Assembly (NCBI GenBank): GCA_017470985.1
Contig: JAFUXA010000013.1
Location: 1 to 64,000 of the forward strand
DNA from: Lachnospiraceae bacterium
GTDB lineage: Bacteria > Bacillota > Clostridia > Lachnospirales > Lachnospiraceae
Length of the DNA stretch: 64,000 nucleotides
Direction of reading: 5' to 3'
The notes under the pieces are model-generated. The model saw only the letters and a list, made by a program, of their open reading frames with translations. It did not search any database and was not told the DNA's origin. Shown here one piece after another: positions 7,692 to 15,853 of the stretch. A program made the translations under genes and the position numbers. Each line of letters begins with the position of its first letter. The first letter of the stretch is position 1.

Positions 7692-9415
7692 ATTTAACTA
7701 TAGATAATATACAAGTATCTGTTCCGGAAGGAACTACTATAATGGAAGCTGCTGCACAGGTTGGAGTAGATATTCCAAAGCTCTGTTTCTTGAAAGAGAT
7801 AAATGAAATTGGAGCTTGCCGCGTGTGCGTTGTGGAGGTTGAGGGCAAGGATAAGCTTATAGCCTCATGTAATAATGTGGTGGAGGAAGGTATGGTTGTA
7901 TATACCAATTCTGCCAAGGTTAGAAAGCACAGAAAGACAATTGTGAGATTGATTCTATCTCATCATGATTGTAATTGCTCTTCATGTGTGAGAAATCAAA
8001 ATTGTGCACTGCAGACAATTGCCAAGGATTTGAACATCCTTATGGTGCCTTACAAGAAGGAGATTTCAGACAACAATTGGGATAGAAGTTTTCCACTTAT
8101 TAAGGAGGCTTCAAAATGTATTGATTGTATGAGATGTATTAATGTCTGTGAGAAGGTGCAGGCCATGAATGTCTGGGATTTGCTTGGTACAGGTTCTAGA
8201 ACTCAGGTGTCAGTGTCAGGCAACAGGGTTATAAGAGATGCTGATTGTGCTCTCTGTGGTCAGTGTATCACACACTGTCCTGTAGGCGCATTGAGAGAGC
8301 GTGATGATACAACAGATGTATGGCATGCTATAGAGGATGAGACCAAGGTTACTGTAGTACAGGTTGCTCCTGCTGTTAGAACTGCGTGGGCAGAAAACTA
8401 TGAATTGGATGAAGCTCATTCAACTATGGGCCATATGGCAGATGCCTTGAAGAGAATAGGATTCGATTATGTATTTGATACAACATTTTCTGCAGATTTG
8501 ACAATCATGGAGGAAGGTACAGAATTTATTTCCAGATTTACTTCCGGTGATACAGCTGATATGCCGATGTTTACTTCATGTTGTCCGGGTTGGCTTAGAA
8601 TGTTGAAGGCCAAATATCCAAATCTGGTAGGCAGATTGTCTACTGCAAAGTCACCTCAGCAGATGTTTGGTGCAGTTATCAAATCATTTTTCGCAGAGAA
8701 AATCGGCGTGAAGCCGGAAAATATTGTGACTGTATCAATTATGCCTTGCGTAGCCAAGAAAGAGGAATCTACTATGGAATTGTTCCATGAGGAATACGCA
8801 GGTCATGATGTAGACATAGTTCTTACTACAAGAGAATTAAATCGTATGATGGCAACAGCACATATTGCGCCAGAATCATTGGAAAAAATCCAGTGTGATG
8901 ATATAATGCATGACATAACAGGTGCAGGTGTGATTTTTGGTGCATCAGGCGGTGTAATGGAGGCAGCTCTTCGTTCAGCTCATTATCTCATCACTGGACA
9001 GAATCCTGATCCAGAGACCTTCAAGGATGTGAGAAGCACTCGTGAGGTCGAGGGATATAAGGAAGCTGAATATCATATAGGAGATGCTGTAGTAAAAGCT
9101 GCAGTTGTATCAGGACTGGGGAATGCAGAGAAGCTTATTGAGAAATGTCTGGCTCATGAAGTACACTATGATTTCGTTGAAGTTATGGCATGTCCTGGCG
9201 GATGTGTAGGTGGTGGCGGTCAACCTATCCATGATGGTGAAGAGCTTGCTACACCAAGAGGCGCGAAATTGTATGAGTTGGATAGAAATGAGAAGTATAG
9301 ATTCTCTCATGAAAATCCAGACGTTCAGAAGTTATATGAGAATTATTTTGAAAAACCAAATTCTCACAAATCACACATGCTATTGCACACTAGTCACAAA
9401 GTGGAGGGATTCTAA
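7685..9415 (+). CDS. hydA: [FeFe]-hydrogenase catalytic subunit
   Basis: 576 residues. An N-terminal [2Fe-2S] domain (cysteines in LCFLKEINEIGACRVC and SC, residues 34-62) is followed by a His-ligated cluster motif (HHDCNCSSC, 93-101), two [4Fe-4S] motifs (CIDCMRCINVC and CALCGQCITHCP, 145-199), and then the H-cluster domain with all three signatures: TSCCPGW (297-303), MPCVAKKEE (353-361) and MACPGGCVGGGGQP (501-514). It catalyses reversible proton reduction to H2. This is the M3-type domain plan of soluble group A enzymes. It overlaps the flavoprotein gene by 7 bases, implying translational coupling, and needs HydEFG maturases that are not in the window. It probably disposes of fermentation electrons. 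Confidence 0.95.
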   Translation: MVNLTIDNIQVSVPEGTTIMEAAAQVGVDIPKLCFLKEINEIGACRVCVVEVEGKDKLIASCNNVVEEGMVVYTNSAKVRKHRKTIVRLILSHHDCNCSSCVRNQNCALQTIAKDLNILMVPYKKEISDNNWDRSFPLIKEASKCIDCMRCINVCEKVQAMNVWDLLGTGSRTQVSVSGNRVIRDADCALCGQCITHCPVGALRERDDTTDVWHAIEDETKVTVVQVAPAVRTAWAENYELDEAHSTMGHMADALKRIGFDYVFDTTFSADLTIMEEGTEFISRFTSGDTADMPMFTSCCPGWLRMLKAKYPNLVGRLSTAKSPQQMFGAVIKSFFAEKIGVKPENIVTVSIMPCVAKKEESTMELFHEEYAGHDVDIVLTTRELNRMMATAHIAPESLEKIQCDDIMHDITGAGVIFGASGGVMEAALRSAHYLITGQNPDPETFKDVRSTREVEGYKEAEYHIGDAVVKAAVVSGLGNAEKLIEKCLAHEVHYDFVEVMACPGGCVGGGGQPIHDGEELATPRGAKLYELDRNEKYRFSHENPDVQKLYENYFEKPNSHKSHMLLHTSHKVEGF

Positions 9416-9435
9416 GTTATACTGGAGGGCTTTGC

Positions 9436-10572
9436 ATGGAAAATGAATTTTTTGTTGAAGTAAAGAGAAACTTTGGTTTCGGTTGTATGAGACTGCCTAT
9501 GGGAGTGGGAGTTAATAAGAGAGAATTTTCGAAGATGGTTGATTATTTTATTGACCACGGATTCAATTATTTTGACACTGCTCACGGATATTTGGCAGGG
9601 TTGAGTGAAAAAGCGATTCGTGATTGTCTGGTCAAGAGACATGACAGATCAGAATACACTCTCACCAATAAGTTGACTGGTACTTATTTCAAGAAGCAGG
9701 AAGATATCAGACCGTTTTTCGAGAAGCAGTTGAAAGCCTGTGGGGTTGATTATTTTGATTTCTATCTTATGCATGCACAGGATAAGAAGATATATGAGAA
9801 GTTCAAGGAATGCAATGCATATGAGGAGGCACTGAAGCTGAAAGAGGAAGGCAAAATTAAGCATTTTGGTATTTCATTTCATGATAAAGCTGAAGTGTTG
9901 GAAGAAATCCTGACAGATTACCCACAGATAGAAGTGGTTCAGATTCAGTTTAACTATCTGGATTACGAGAGCCCTTCCGTGCAGAGCCGTAAGGTATATG
10001 AAGTTTGTGAGAAATATAATAAACCGGTAATTGTAATGGAACCTGTAAAAGGTGGAAGTCTTGTGAATTTGCCGGATGATGCGGCAGATGTGTTGGATAA
10101 GCTCAATGCCAGCAGACGTACTAATTACAGTTATGCAAGTTATGCCATTAGATTTGCTGCAAGCTTTCCGAAGATGTTCATGGTTCTATCCGGCATGAGC
10201 GACATGGAACAGATGCAGGATAATGTAAGTTACATGGAGTTTTTCAAACCTCTCGACGATGAAGAGATGGATGCAGTGAAGAAAGTCTGCGAAGTATTTG
10301 ACAATATGCAGATGATACCATGTACATCTTGCCATTATTGTGTCTTGGATAATGATTGTCCGAAGAATATACAGATTCCTGAACTTTTTGCTTGCTATAA
10401 TGACAAGAAGATGTTCAAGAACTGGAATCAGAATATGTATTATAACCTCATGGTCAATGACAGTGGTAAGGCTTCAGATTGTATTGGATGTGGTAAATGT
10501 GAGCAGGTGTGCCCACAACATTTACCAATCAGACAATTATTAAAAAATGTATCCAGAGAATTTCATGGATAG
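9436..10572 (+). CDS. Aldo/keto reductase with C-terminal 4Fe-4S ferredoxin domain
   Basis: 378 residues. An AKR barrel occupies about 1-285, with family residues in YFDTAHGYLAGLSEKAI (Asp/Tyr), TLTNKL (Lys) and DFYLMHAQD (His). A C-terminal Fe-S part follows, with CTSCHYCVLDNDCPKNI and CIGCGKCEQVCPQHL. Such 'ferredoxin-AKRs' are common in anaerobes and their substrates are unknown. It starts 20 bases after hydA with GGAGGG before the ATG, so it is probably the third gene of the hydrogenase operon. That suggests it draws on or returns electrons to the same ferredoxin/NAD(P)H pool; this is inference. Confidence 0.88.
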   Translation: MENEFFVEVKRNFGFGCMRLPMGVGVNKREFSKMVDYFIDHGFNYFDTAHGYLAGLSEKAIRDCLVKRHDRSEYTLTNKLTGTYFKKQEDIRPFFEKQLKACGVDYFDFYLMHAQDKKIYEKFKECNAYEEALKLKEEGKIKHFGISFHDKAEVLEEILTDYPQIEVVQIQFNYLDYESPSVQSRKVYEVCEKYNKPVIVMEPVKGGSLVNLPDDAADVLDKLNASRRTNYSYASYAIRFAASFPKMFMVLSGMSDMEQMQDNVSYMEFFKPLDDEEMDAVKKVCEVFDNMQMIPCTSCHYCVLDNDCPKNIQIPELFACYNDKKMFKNWNQNMYYNLMVNDSGKASDCIGCGKCEQVCPQHLPIRQLLKNVSREFHG

Positions 10573-10600
10573 ATATTAATATGGTCTATTTCCTGACCAG

Positions 10601-10673
10601 ATTATATATTTTTACAGCAACAGAGGCGAGCTCAGGCTCGCCTATTTTGTTGCATGCAGAAGTTATATCTTCT
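10601..10673. repeat. Direct repeat copy 1 (73 bp) flanking the HxlR redox module
   Basis: It matches 12405-12477 with three mismatches over 73 bases, in the same orientation, 1804 bases apart. It contains the perfect GGCGAGC...GCTCGCC hairpin. The repeat pair encloses the HxlR, ferredoxin, NapH-like and C_GCAxxG_C_C genes. Confidence 0.9.
10629..10656 (+). terminator. Hairpin, possible terminator of the hydrogenase operon
   Basis: GGCGAGC pairs with GCTCGCC around a TCA-containing loop, followed by TATTTTGTT. The T tract is broken, so termination may be weak. An almost identical hairpin follows the redox module at about 12429-12450. Confidence 0.45.
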
Positions 10674-10694
10674 TCTGTGGTATTTAAAAGATAA

Positions 10695-11036
10695 TCACAG
10701 ATTATCCTCACCCCATTTTTTTAGGTTAAGTAGTATGGGGATTAGTGAAGTTGCTTTTGGCGTGAGAGAATACTCTACCCTGACAGGCATCTCATCATAT
10801 TGAGTCCTTTTTACTAGGCCATCATTTTCCAGATCCTTGAGAGATTGTGCCAACATAGTATTGGTTATTCCGTATACTGAACGACGTAAATCTCCGTATC
10901 GTATTACTTCATTGTTGTCGATTACACATAGTATCATAATTTTCCATTTGCCACCGACAATGTTTAAAACTTTCTTTAGACCGCATCCATCTCCGGCTAA
11001 GTCATCGCAGAGAGGCTCTTTCTTATTTCTTCCCAT
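10695..11036 (-). CDS. HxlR-family winged-helix regulator
   Basis: About 113 residues. It has the HxlR layout: Cys-containing start (EPLCDDLAGDGCGLKKVLNIVGGKWKIMIL), helix-turn-helix (RYGDLRRSVYGITNTMLAQSLKDLENDGLV) and wing (RTQYDEMPVRVEYSLTPKA). HxlR/YodB relatives often sense electrophiles or redox changes through the N-terminal cysteine. The ATG at 11036 is preferred because TTGGAGG precedes it; the longer frame would start at a TTG inside that ribosome site. It is divergent from the ferredoxin/NapH-like operon and a perfect inverted repeat lies between, so it probably controls that operon and itself. Confidence 0.88.
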   Translation of the reverse strand: MGRNKKEPLCDDLAGDGCGLKKVLNIVGGKWKIMILCVIDNNEVIRYGDLRRSVYGITNTMLAQSLKDLENDGLVKRTQYDEMPVRVEYSLTPKATSLIPILLNLKKWGEDNL

Positions 11037-11080
11037 TTTAATATCCTCCAATAATGTAATAAGTTTGATTTATGAGTGGC

Positions 11081-11098
11081 GGTAAGGTTTTCCTTACC
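11081..11098. promoter_or_regulatory. Candidate HxlR operator
   Basis: GGTAAGG-TTTT-CCTTACC is a perfect 7-4-7 inverted repeat, 45 bases upstream of the HxlR start. It lies between the divergent genes and is the most symmetrical element there. Confidence 0.5.
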
Positions 11099-11119
11099 AG
11101 GTTAATAATTTTTGCGTAC

Positions 11120-11147
11120 TTGATATATTTTCCGTACCACTTATAAT
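11120..11147 (+). promoter_or_regulatory. Promoter of the ferredoxin redox operon
   Basis: TTGATA (11120-11125), 16-base spacer, TATAAT (11142-11147). GTAC half-sites (11116-11119 and 11134-11137) overlap the -35 and spacer and could be additional repressor contacts. Confidence 0.55.
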
Positions 11148-11205
11148 ATATTAAGTCTCAACCAGAAAAAAATCAAATAGTAATTGTGGAAGGAATATAT
11201 TGTAT

Positions 11206-11424
11206 ATGAGCAAGAGAAGAGCAACTGTGAATATAGAAGTCTGTGTTGCATGTGGCGTATGCGCCAATCAATGCCCGAGGGAAGCGATTTCTATTTACAG
11301 AGGATGTTATGCCGAAGTAGATACGGATAAATGTGTTGGCTGTGGAATTTGTGAAAAGGCGTGCCCTGCCAATGCAATAGAAGTGCGAGATATAGAAGAT
11401 ATGGAGGCGGAAAATGGCAAATAA
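11206..11424 (+). CDS. Two-cluster (2[4Fe-4S]) ferredoxin
   Basis: About 72 residues with two classic cluster motifs, CVACGVCANQCP and CVGCGICEKACP, in the clostridial-type arrangement. It is a small soluble electron carrier. GGAAGGA lies 11 bases before the ATG at 11206, or 5 before an in-frame TTG at 11200, so the first two residues are uncertain. It overlaps the next gene by 11 bases, so it probably delivers electrons to or from the membrane Fe-S protein encoded there. Confidence 0.9.
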   Translation: MSKRRATVNIEVCVACGVCANQCPREAISIYRGCYAEVDTDKCVGCGICEKACPANAIEVRDIEDMEAENGK

Positions 11425-12004
11425 AAAGAAAAATTGGTATGATTATCTATGGATCTGGTCCATTATATATTTTGCGCTGGGCTTTTTTAATATAATGTTT
11501 GCCTGGCTAGGATTAATTGATTTTGTATTACCTCTTATTTTTGCACTGGCAGGTGGTAATAAATGGTTTTGTAATAATATGTGTGGTCGTGGACAATTGT
11601 TCTGGATATTGGGAAGAAAAGCAAAATGTTCTAGGAAAAAACCTGCACCTAGATGGATTTCTTCAAAGTGGTTTAGATATGGCTTTATGATTTTCTTTTT
11701 GACAATGTTTGGAACTATGTTATTTCAGACTTATCAGGTGTTTGCAGGCGCATCTGGATTGAAACAGGTAGTAAAACTTTTTTGGACATTTAAGGTACCA
11801 TGGCAGTGGGCGTACTCAGGTGGGACTTTTCCAGAATGGATGGTTCAGTTTGGCTATGGTTTCTATAGCCTGATGCTTACATCAACTTTGATAGGACTTA
11901 TTGTAATGGTACTGTATAGAGAACGAACTTGGTGCACATTTTGTCCAATGGGCACTATGACTCAGGGAATATGTCAATTGAAAGCGAAGGGAGATAGTGA
12001 ATAA
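11414..12004 (+). CDS. NapH/CcoG-like membrane-bound 4Fe-4S binding protein
   Basis: 196 residues with about four to five membrane segments (for example YLWIWSIIYFALGFFNIMFA, WFRYGFMIFFLTMFGTMLF and GFYSLMLTSTLIGLIVMVLY). Cysteine motifs on the loops include CNNMCGRGQLFW and CTFCPMGTMTQGIC, typical of the 4Fe-4S binding domain 5 group (NapH, MauN, CcoG, RnfE-like neighbours). Such proteins relay electrons across or along the membrane. It lies between a ferredoxin and a C_GCAxxG_C_C gene, overlapping both, so the three form one translational unit. The final acceptor is unknown. Confidence 0.85.
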   Translation: MANKKKNWYDYLWIWSIIYFALGFFNIMFAWLGLIDFVLPLIFALAGGNKWFCNNMCGRGQLFWILGRKAKCSRKKPAPRWISSKWFRYGFMIFFLTMFGTMLFQTYQVFAGASGLKQVVKLFWTFKVPWQWAYSGGTFPEWMVQFGYGFYSLMLTSTLIGLIVMVLYRERTWCTFCPMGTMTQGICQLKAKGDSE

Positions 12005-12393
12005 TGACAATAGAAGAAAGAGCTGATTTAGCAGCACAATTAAAGGCAACTGGACAGTGTAACTGCACTCAGTCAGTGTTAAGGGTTTTTGAGGACAAGA
12101 TAGATGTAAATCCAGAAGAATTAGGAAAACTGGCTTCAGGATTTGCAGCTGGTATGGGATGTATGGAGAGTACTTGTGGTGCTTTGATAGGAGCTACAAT
12201 GGTAGCAGGATGCATCACTGATGGAATGGGAACTCCTAGATATTCTAGAGAGATTATGTCGAAGTTCAATGATAAATGTGGCGCAACAATCTGCAAAGAT
12301 CTCAAAGGAATTGAGACTGGACGCGTGCTTTGCGAATGCCCGGATTGTGTGAGAAATGCAGTTTTGGCCTTGGGTGAGACATTAGATATCTAA
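12004..12393 (+). CDS. C_GCAxxG_C_C family redox protein
   Basis: 129 residues. It has the conserved cysteine pattern that names this uncharacterised family: CNCTQSVL near the N-terminus, AAGMGCMESTCGALIGATMV in the middle, and CGATICKDL with CECPDCVRNAV at the end. The cysteines suggest an Fe-S or dithiol redox centre. The function is not established for the family. Its ATG overlaps the stop of the membrane protein (TAATG), so it is coupled to it and is probably a partner of that electron-transfer unit. Confidence 0.88.
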   Translation: MTIEERADLAAQLKATGQCNCTQSVLRVFEDKIDVNPEELGKLASGFAAGMGCMESTCGALIGATMVAGCITDGMGTPRYSREIMSKFNDKCGATICKDLKGIETGRVLCECPDCVRNAVLALGETLDI

Positions 12394-12833
12394 CCTGTGA
12401 TTATATTATATATTTTTACAGCAACAGAGGCGAGCTCGGGCTCGCCTATTTTGTTGCATGCAGCTGTTATATCTTCTGCAGTTGTATCATCGGAATTAAT
12501 AACTGGCTTAATGCGGGACAGTAGATTATGTGTATGTCGGTAAATATTTTCGCGTTGCTCATCCACATATACATCCAACATATCGAGAGCAATATCAGGA
12601 TTTACCCTGGTTACATACAGTGCACGATATAATCCAGCCAGAGGACAGATGATTTTGGCTATATCCGGCTTCATATCGCTGTAAGCAGCTCCGTATATCA
12701 TAGAGAGATACTCGCCTCTGTTCCAGATGAGATCAGCCTTGCCGTATCTGAAACTCTCCATTAAGTTACGGAGGAAATATTTATAAATTGTATCTTTGTC
12801 GATTACATATTCCTGTTCTGCTTTAAAGTACAT
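12390..12833 (-). CDS. Hypothetical protein, helical
   Basis: 147 residues, mostly helical, no membrane segment. I do not recognise a named family. The stretch around AKIICPLAGLYRALYVTRVNPDIALDMLDVY resembles the helical region that precedes the DNA-binding domain in some AraC regulators (compare the AraC protein at 14381-15667), but no helix-turn-helix follows. Its C-terminus lies in a direct repeat also present at 10601-10673, and its stop overlaps the end of the convergent gene by 4 bases. It is 24 bases before the carboxylesterase gene stop, on the same strand. Confidence 0.55.
   Translation of the reverse strand: MYFKAEQEYVIDKDTIYKYFLRNLMESFRYGKADLIWNRGEYLSMIYGAAYSDMKPDIAKIICPLAGLYRALYVTRVNPDIALDMLDVYVDEQRENIYRHTHNLLSRIKPVINSDDTTAEDITAACNKIGEPELASVAVKIYNIITG
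12405..12477. repeat. Direct repeat copy 2 (73 bp)
   Basis: Partner of 10601-10673, three mismatches. This copy is the 3' end of the intact hypothetical gene and also forms the GGCGAGC...GCTCGCC hairpin that could end the redox operon on the plus strand. Confidence 0.9.
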
Positions 12834-12857
12834 ATTTTACCGCCTTATTTTCTTATA

Positions 12858-14285
12858 TTATTTAGATTCTGGCATAATTGCCTTTGGATCACCCTTGGTA
12901 ATTGTATTTACCAATAGTTTCCATTTGCCTGGTCGAGACATTTTGGCTTCATCAATATTTGGCAGGAGATGAAGGGCTTTGTTTCCTGCTTTATCCCAAT
13001 GTGGAGCACCGTTATGATTTGGATTTCCAGTTTTGGCAAATGCTATGAGATAATCTATCATCATATCTGAAATCAGATAATCACAAGGTCTGTAAGGCCT
13101 ATGGCTTTTGTCCAAAGTACCAAACATATATCTGATATCAGCAGAGTGAAATGCTCTGTTATCATCTTCTCCTGGTGCATCTATATCAAAATAGTATATG
13201 TATGCGCCCACTGATTTGCCGAATTTATTGCCAATAGCAGACATTATGATAGCATACATGTCATTATTGGTATAGCCAATCATATAATCAATAGGAAGTG
13301 GATTGTTGATTATTGTATCAACTGGCGCATCAATGAGATATCCATCTACAACAGGCATGGTATTGTAGGTATTGTCCTTTCGACGAGTTCGCAATTCCTC
13401 GATTCCTTCAAATATCTTCTTGGCATCAGCTTTTTTAAGTTCGGCAAAGGATTTGACACCTATGGTGTTCATCAGGTCTTCCCAGTATTCATTGGTATCA
13501 GATGCCATTCTAGGCAGAGCGAATTTAGGGAAGAGTCCTGCACCGGACATCATTACAGCGTGCTGGAATAATCCCTGACATTTATTATTTAGAACCAGAT
13601 ACTGAATGGAAATTGCTCCAGCGCTCTGGCCCATTACAGTAATATTTTCCGGATCACCACCGAAGGCTTCGATGTTGGCTTTGATCCACTGTAAAGCTTT
13701 GTACTGATCATCCAATCCGAAGTTGCCCTCATGACCGAATTGCTCTTTGATGGCAGGGTTGGTGAGATAACCGAAGATTCCCACGCGATAGTTGATTGTG
13801 ACACATATAGCACCCTTTTGTGCCAGGGCAGCGCCATCAATAGCGCTATCATAATTGCATCCTGAATCAAAACCTCCACCATGAATAAATACAATAACAG
13901 GATAATTTTTGCCTACCATGGTATCGCTAGGTGTTAAGATGTTGAGATTCAAGCAATCCTCAGAATAGTTATAATCTACATTTTCACGAAATTCTTCATG
14001 ATAGAATCTGCGAACAGGATGCTCCAGATGTTCAAACCAGATGCGCTTCTGTATGCAGGCGTCCCCATGACGAGTAGCATTGTAAACCCCATCTGCGCCT
14101 ACTCGCTTGAGATTGTCTTCACTGACATTTGGAGTCTGAGTTACCTGAGACCAGTCGGTGATGAGAGTGGCATATTCAAATCTGTTGGCGTTGGCAAATT
14201 TTACACCGAGAAATTCGAAATAATCACCTTTGTTTAAACCTACAATTTTGCCACATTTGGTATTCAATTGAATTAATTCTTCCAT
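12858..14285 (-). CDS. Type B carboxylesterase family protein
   Basis: 475 residues, cytoplasmic (no signal peptide). It shows the carboxylesterase/lipase layout: EDCLNLNILTP, oxyanion hole FIHGGGFDSG, nucleophile elbow in ENITVMGQSAGAISIQ, and the long helical C-terminal half ending near the catalytic His region (IAFAKTGNPNHNGAPHW). It hydrolyses carboxylic esters, possibly acyl or feruloyl groups from plant saccharides; the substrate is not predictable. GGGGAACAT precedes the ATG. It is divergently spaced 95 bases from the AraC stop and probably forms a transcript with the hypothetical gene downstream. Confidence 0.88.
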   Translation of the reverse strand: MEELIQLNTKCGKIVGLNKGDYFEFLGVKFANANRFEYATLITDWSQVTQTPNVSEDNLKRVGADGVYNATRHGDACIQKRIWFEHLEHPVRRFYHEEFRENVDYNYSEDCLNLNILTPSDTMVGKNYPVIVFIHGGGFDSGCNYDSAIDGAALAQKGAICVTINYRVGIFGYLTNPAIKEQFGHEGNFGLDDQYKALQWIKANIEAFGGDPENITVMGQSAGAISIQYLVLNNKCQGLFQHAVMMSGAGLFPKFALPRMASDTNEYWEDLMNTIGVKSFAELKKADAKKIFEGIEELRTRRKDNTYNTMPVVDGYLIDAPVDTIINNPLPIDYMIGYTNNDMYAIIMSAIGNKFGKSVGAYIYYFDIDAPGEDDNRAFHSADIRYMFGTLDKSHRPYRPCDYLISDMMIDYLIAFAKTGNPNHNGAPHWDKAGNKALHLLPNIDEAKMSRPGKWKLLVNTITKGDPKAIMPESK

Positions 14286-14380
14286 TAATTTATGTTCCCC
14301 CTAATACATCAATAATAGATGGATTAATTATATCATATTATCCACTAAGTACAGTGGATTTTACCCTTTAATATTGGGAA

Positions 14381-15667
14381 TTATTCCTCTTTTTTTCTTC
14401 TATAAAATGATGGAGAGTGACCGGTTTCTTCCTTGAAGTCCTGATTAAATTGTGGATAGGAATGATAGTTTAGGATTTCGGCTATTTGGCTGATACTATA
14501 TGTGCTTGTGTTTAATAATAATAGTGCATGATTAATCCTTATTTTTCTGAAATATTTCTTTGGGGAAATACCTACCTCTTCTTTGAATTTGCGCGACAGA
14601 TAATAAGGAGCGTAGTTGCACATTTTCCCGAGATATTCCAGCGAAAAAACTGTTGTAGGGTGGGACTTTAAAAAATCTATGCACATAAGGACTTCCTCTG
14701 AATATTTTTCTTTGGCTGATTTGTATTGGTGAACAAGTTCACAGTATTGTTGGTGTATTTCCCCATAGATAGTATTTAATCCAAGGGGAGAGTGTAGAGA
14801 TTCTATCTTGTTGGTATATGTATCCAAAAGTCCGTAAGCAGTAATTGGGGATGCACCATTTGAAATGGCAGTGTGACAAGCTAATACTGCATAAGTGAGA
14901 GTTGAGTTTTGTTTTAGACGTAGTGGCTCTACCATTTTACTGTTTAAGGTAGGCATAAGGAAAAACGAGCCGGCGTCAGTAAGTTTTTTGATGGCTTCTG
15001 CGTTCTTCTCGGCTTTACCAGAGGCTACTTCATCCAGCATAAGTTTCTCACAGATGGCAATATGTTTATAGAGTAATTCCGAATCATCCATTTTGGTGTC
15101 TCCGGCATGGACCAAATCGGAAGCTTCCCCAGGATTATATGTTGGAGTAAAACCATTGCCATCATCTTTTAAAGTTTGAAAATCAGATAGTTGTATTTGT
15201 TCATGATTGATTCCATAGTGAAGCATGATTGCAAGATTACAGAATTCATGAAATCCCATAACAGGTAAGCCTTTCATGAAATTAAGTAAACGCTTCCGAG
15301 AGTATATGGAGGCATTAAGTTTCTCGTATTTTTTGAGACGGAGCTCCATCTGTGCATCAGAATATGGATTGTAGAAAACTGGTCCCAATATATAGATGTG
15401 AGAGTCGGCAGTATTTTCCACAACAACTTCCCATACCATACCAATATAGCTGCTTAGTATAAGGGGAGTACAAGATTTAGAGGCATAATTATATATTCTA
15501 TCGAGATAATCTGACGCAGTGAAAAACATATTGGATAATATAGCTGATTCGCTGGATGAATATATGAGATTATGATTTCTATCGTAGACAATAATATTCA
15601 ATCCTGAGATTGTGCCATACATATTCAAAATATCTTGTTTTGCTCTGGATATAGACTGCTTGCTCAT
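14381..15667 (-). CDS. AraC-family regulator with sensory N-terminus
   Basis: 428 residues. The C-terminal ~100 residues hold two helix-turn-helix units (FSLEYLGKMCNYAPYYLSRKFKEEVG and YSISQIAEILNYHSYPQFNQDFKEETG, ending HSPSFYRRKK). The N-terminal ~330 residues look like the PocR-type sensory plus helical domain used by many Firmicute AraC regulators of sugar genes (GLNIIVYDRNHNLIYSSSE; NGASPITAYGLLDTYTNKIE). The gene is divergent from a GH2 gene, and two tandem 20-base repeats lie in front of the GH2 promoter. It is therefore probably the activator of the GH2 gene in response to a saccharide. Confidence 0.88.
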   Translation of the reverse strand: MSKQSISRAKQDILNMYGTISGLNIIVYDRNHNLIYSSSESAILSNMFFTASDYLDRIYNYASKSCTPLILSSYIGMVWEVVVENTADSHIYILGPVFYNPYSDAQMELRLKKYEKLNASIYSRKRLLNFMKGLPVMGFHEFCNLAIMLHYGINHEQIQLSDFQTLKDDGNGFTPTYNPGEASDLVHAGDTKMDDSELLYKHIAICEKLMLDEVASGKAEKNAEAIKKLTDAGSFFLMPTLNSKMVEPLRLKQNSTLTYAVLACHTAISNGASPITAYGLLDTYTNKIESLHSPLGLNTIYGEIHQQYCELVHQYKSAKEKYSEEVLMCIDFLKSHPTTVFSLEYLGKMCNYAPYYLSRKFKEEVGISPKKYFRKIRINHALLLLNTSTYSISQIAEILNYHSYPQFNQDFKEETGHSPSFYRRKKEE

Positions 15668-15748
15668 TCTTTCGACTCCTGTTTTATAAAATGATATAAG
15701 GCTTGTTTTGAACTAATATTTCTATTTATGAAAGTAAGATAAATAGAA

Positions 15749-15788
15749 GTTTTAACTAATTATAGTATGTTTTGACCAAAAATAGTAT
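15749..15788 (+). promoter_or_regulatory. Tandem 20-bp AraC-type operator repeats at GH2 promoter
   Basis: GTTTTAACTAATTATAGTAT (15749-15768) and GTTTTGACCAAAAATAGTAT (15769-15788) abut exactly and match at 16 of 20 positions. A third, looser copy starts at 15705 (GTTTTGAACTAATATT). The end of the second repeat (TAGTAT) may serve as the -10 box, with no consensus -35, as expected for an AraC-activated promoter. Confidence 0.6.
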
Positions 15789-15853
15789 AGAAAACTCTTG
15801 AAATGGGAAATATTATTGAGATAACAGATAGTTATGCATATAAGGAGAAGGCA

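Larger units (their letters stand above)
10586..10684 (-). pseudogene. 3' fragment of a second copy of the hypothetical gene at 12390-12833
   Basis: Read on the minus strand, this stretch encodes TTEEDITSACNKIGEP, continuing ELASVAVKIYN, then a stop. That is the same C-terminus as the gene at 12390-12833, with only a few changes. No start or N-terminal part is present; the frame runs upstream into the end of the HxlR gene in another frame. It is a truncated paralogue, probably left by a duplication or insertion at this site. Confidence 0.6.

Noticed and set aside
10601..12477. Composite transposon or integrated element bounded by the 73-bp repeats
   Set aside because: No transposase or integrase inside, and the repeats are coding sequence of the neighbour's 3' end; a duplication or recombination scar is simpler.
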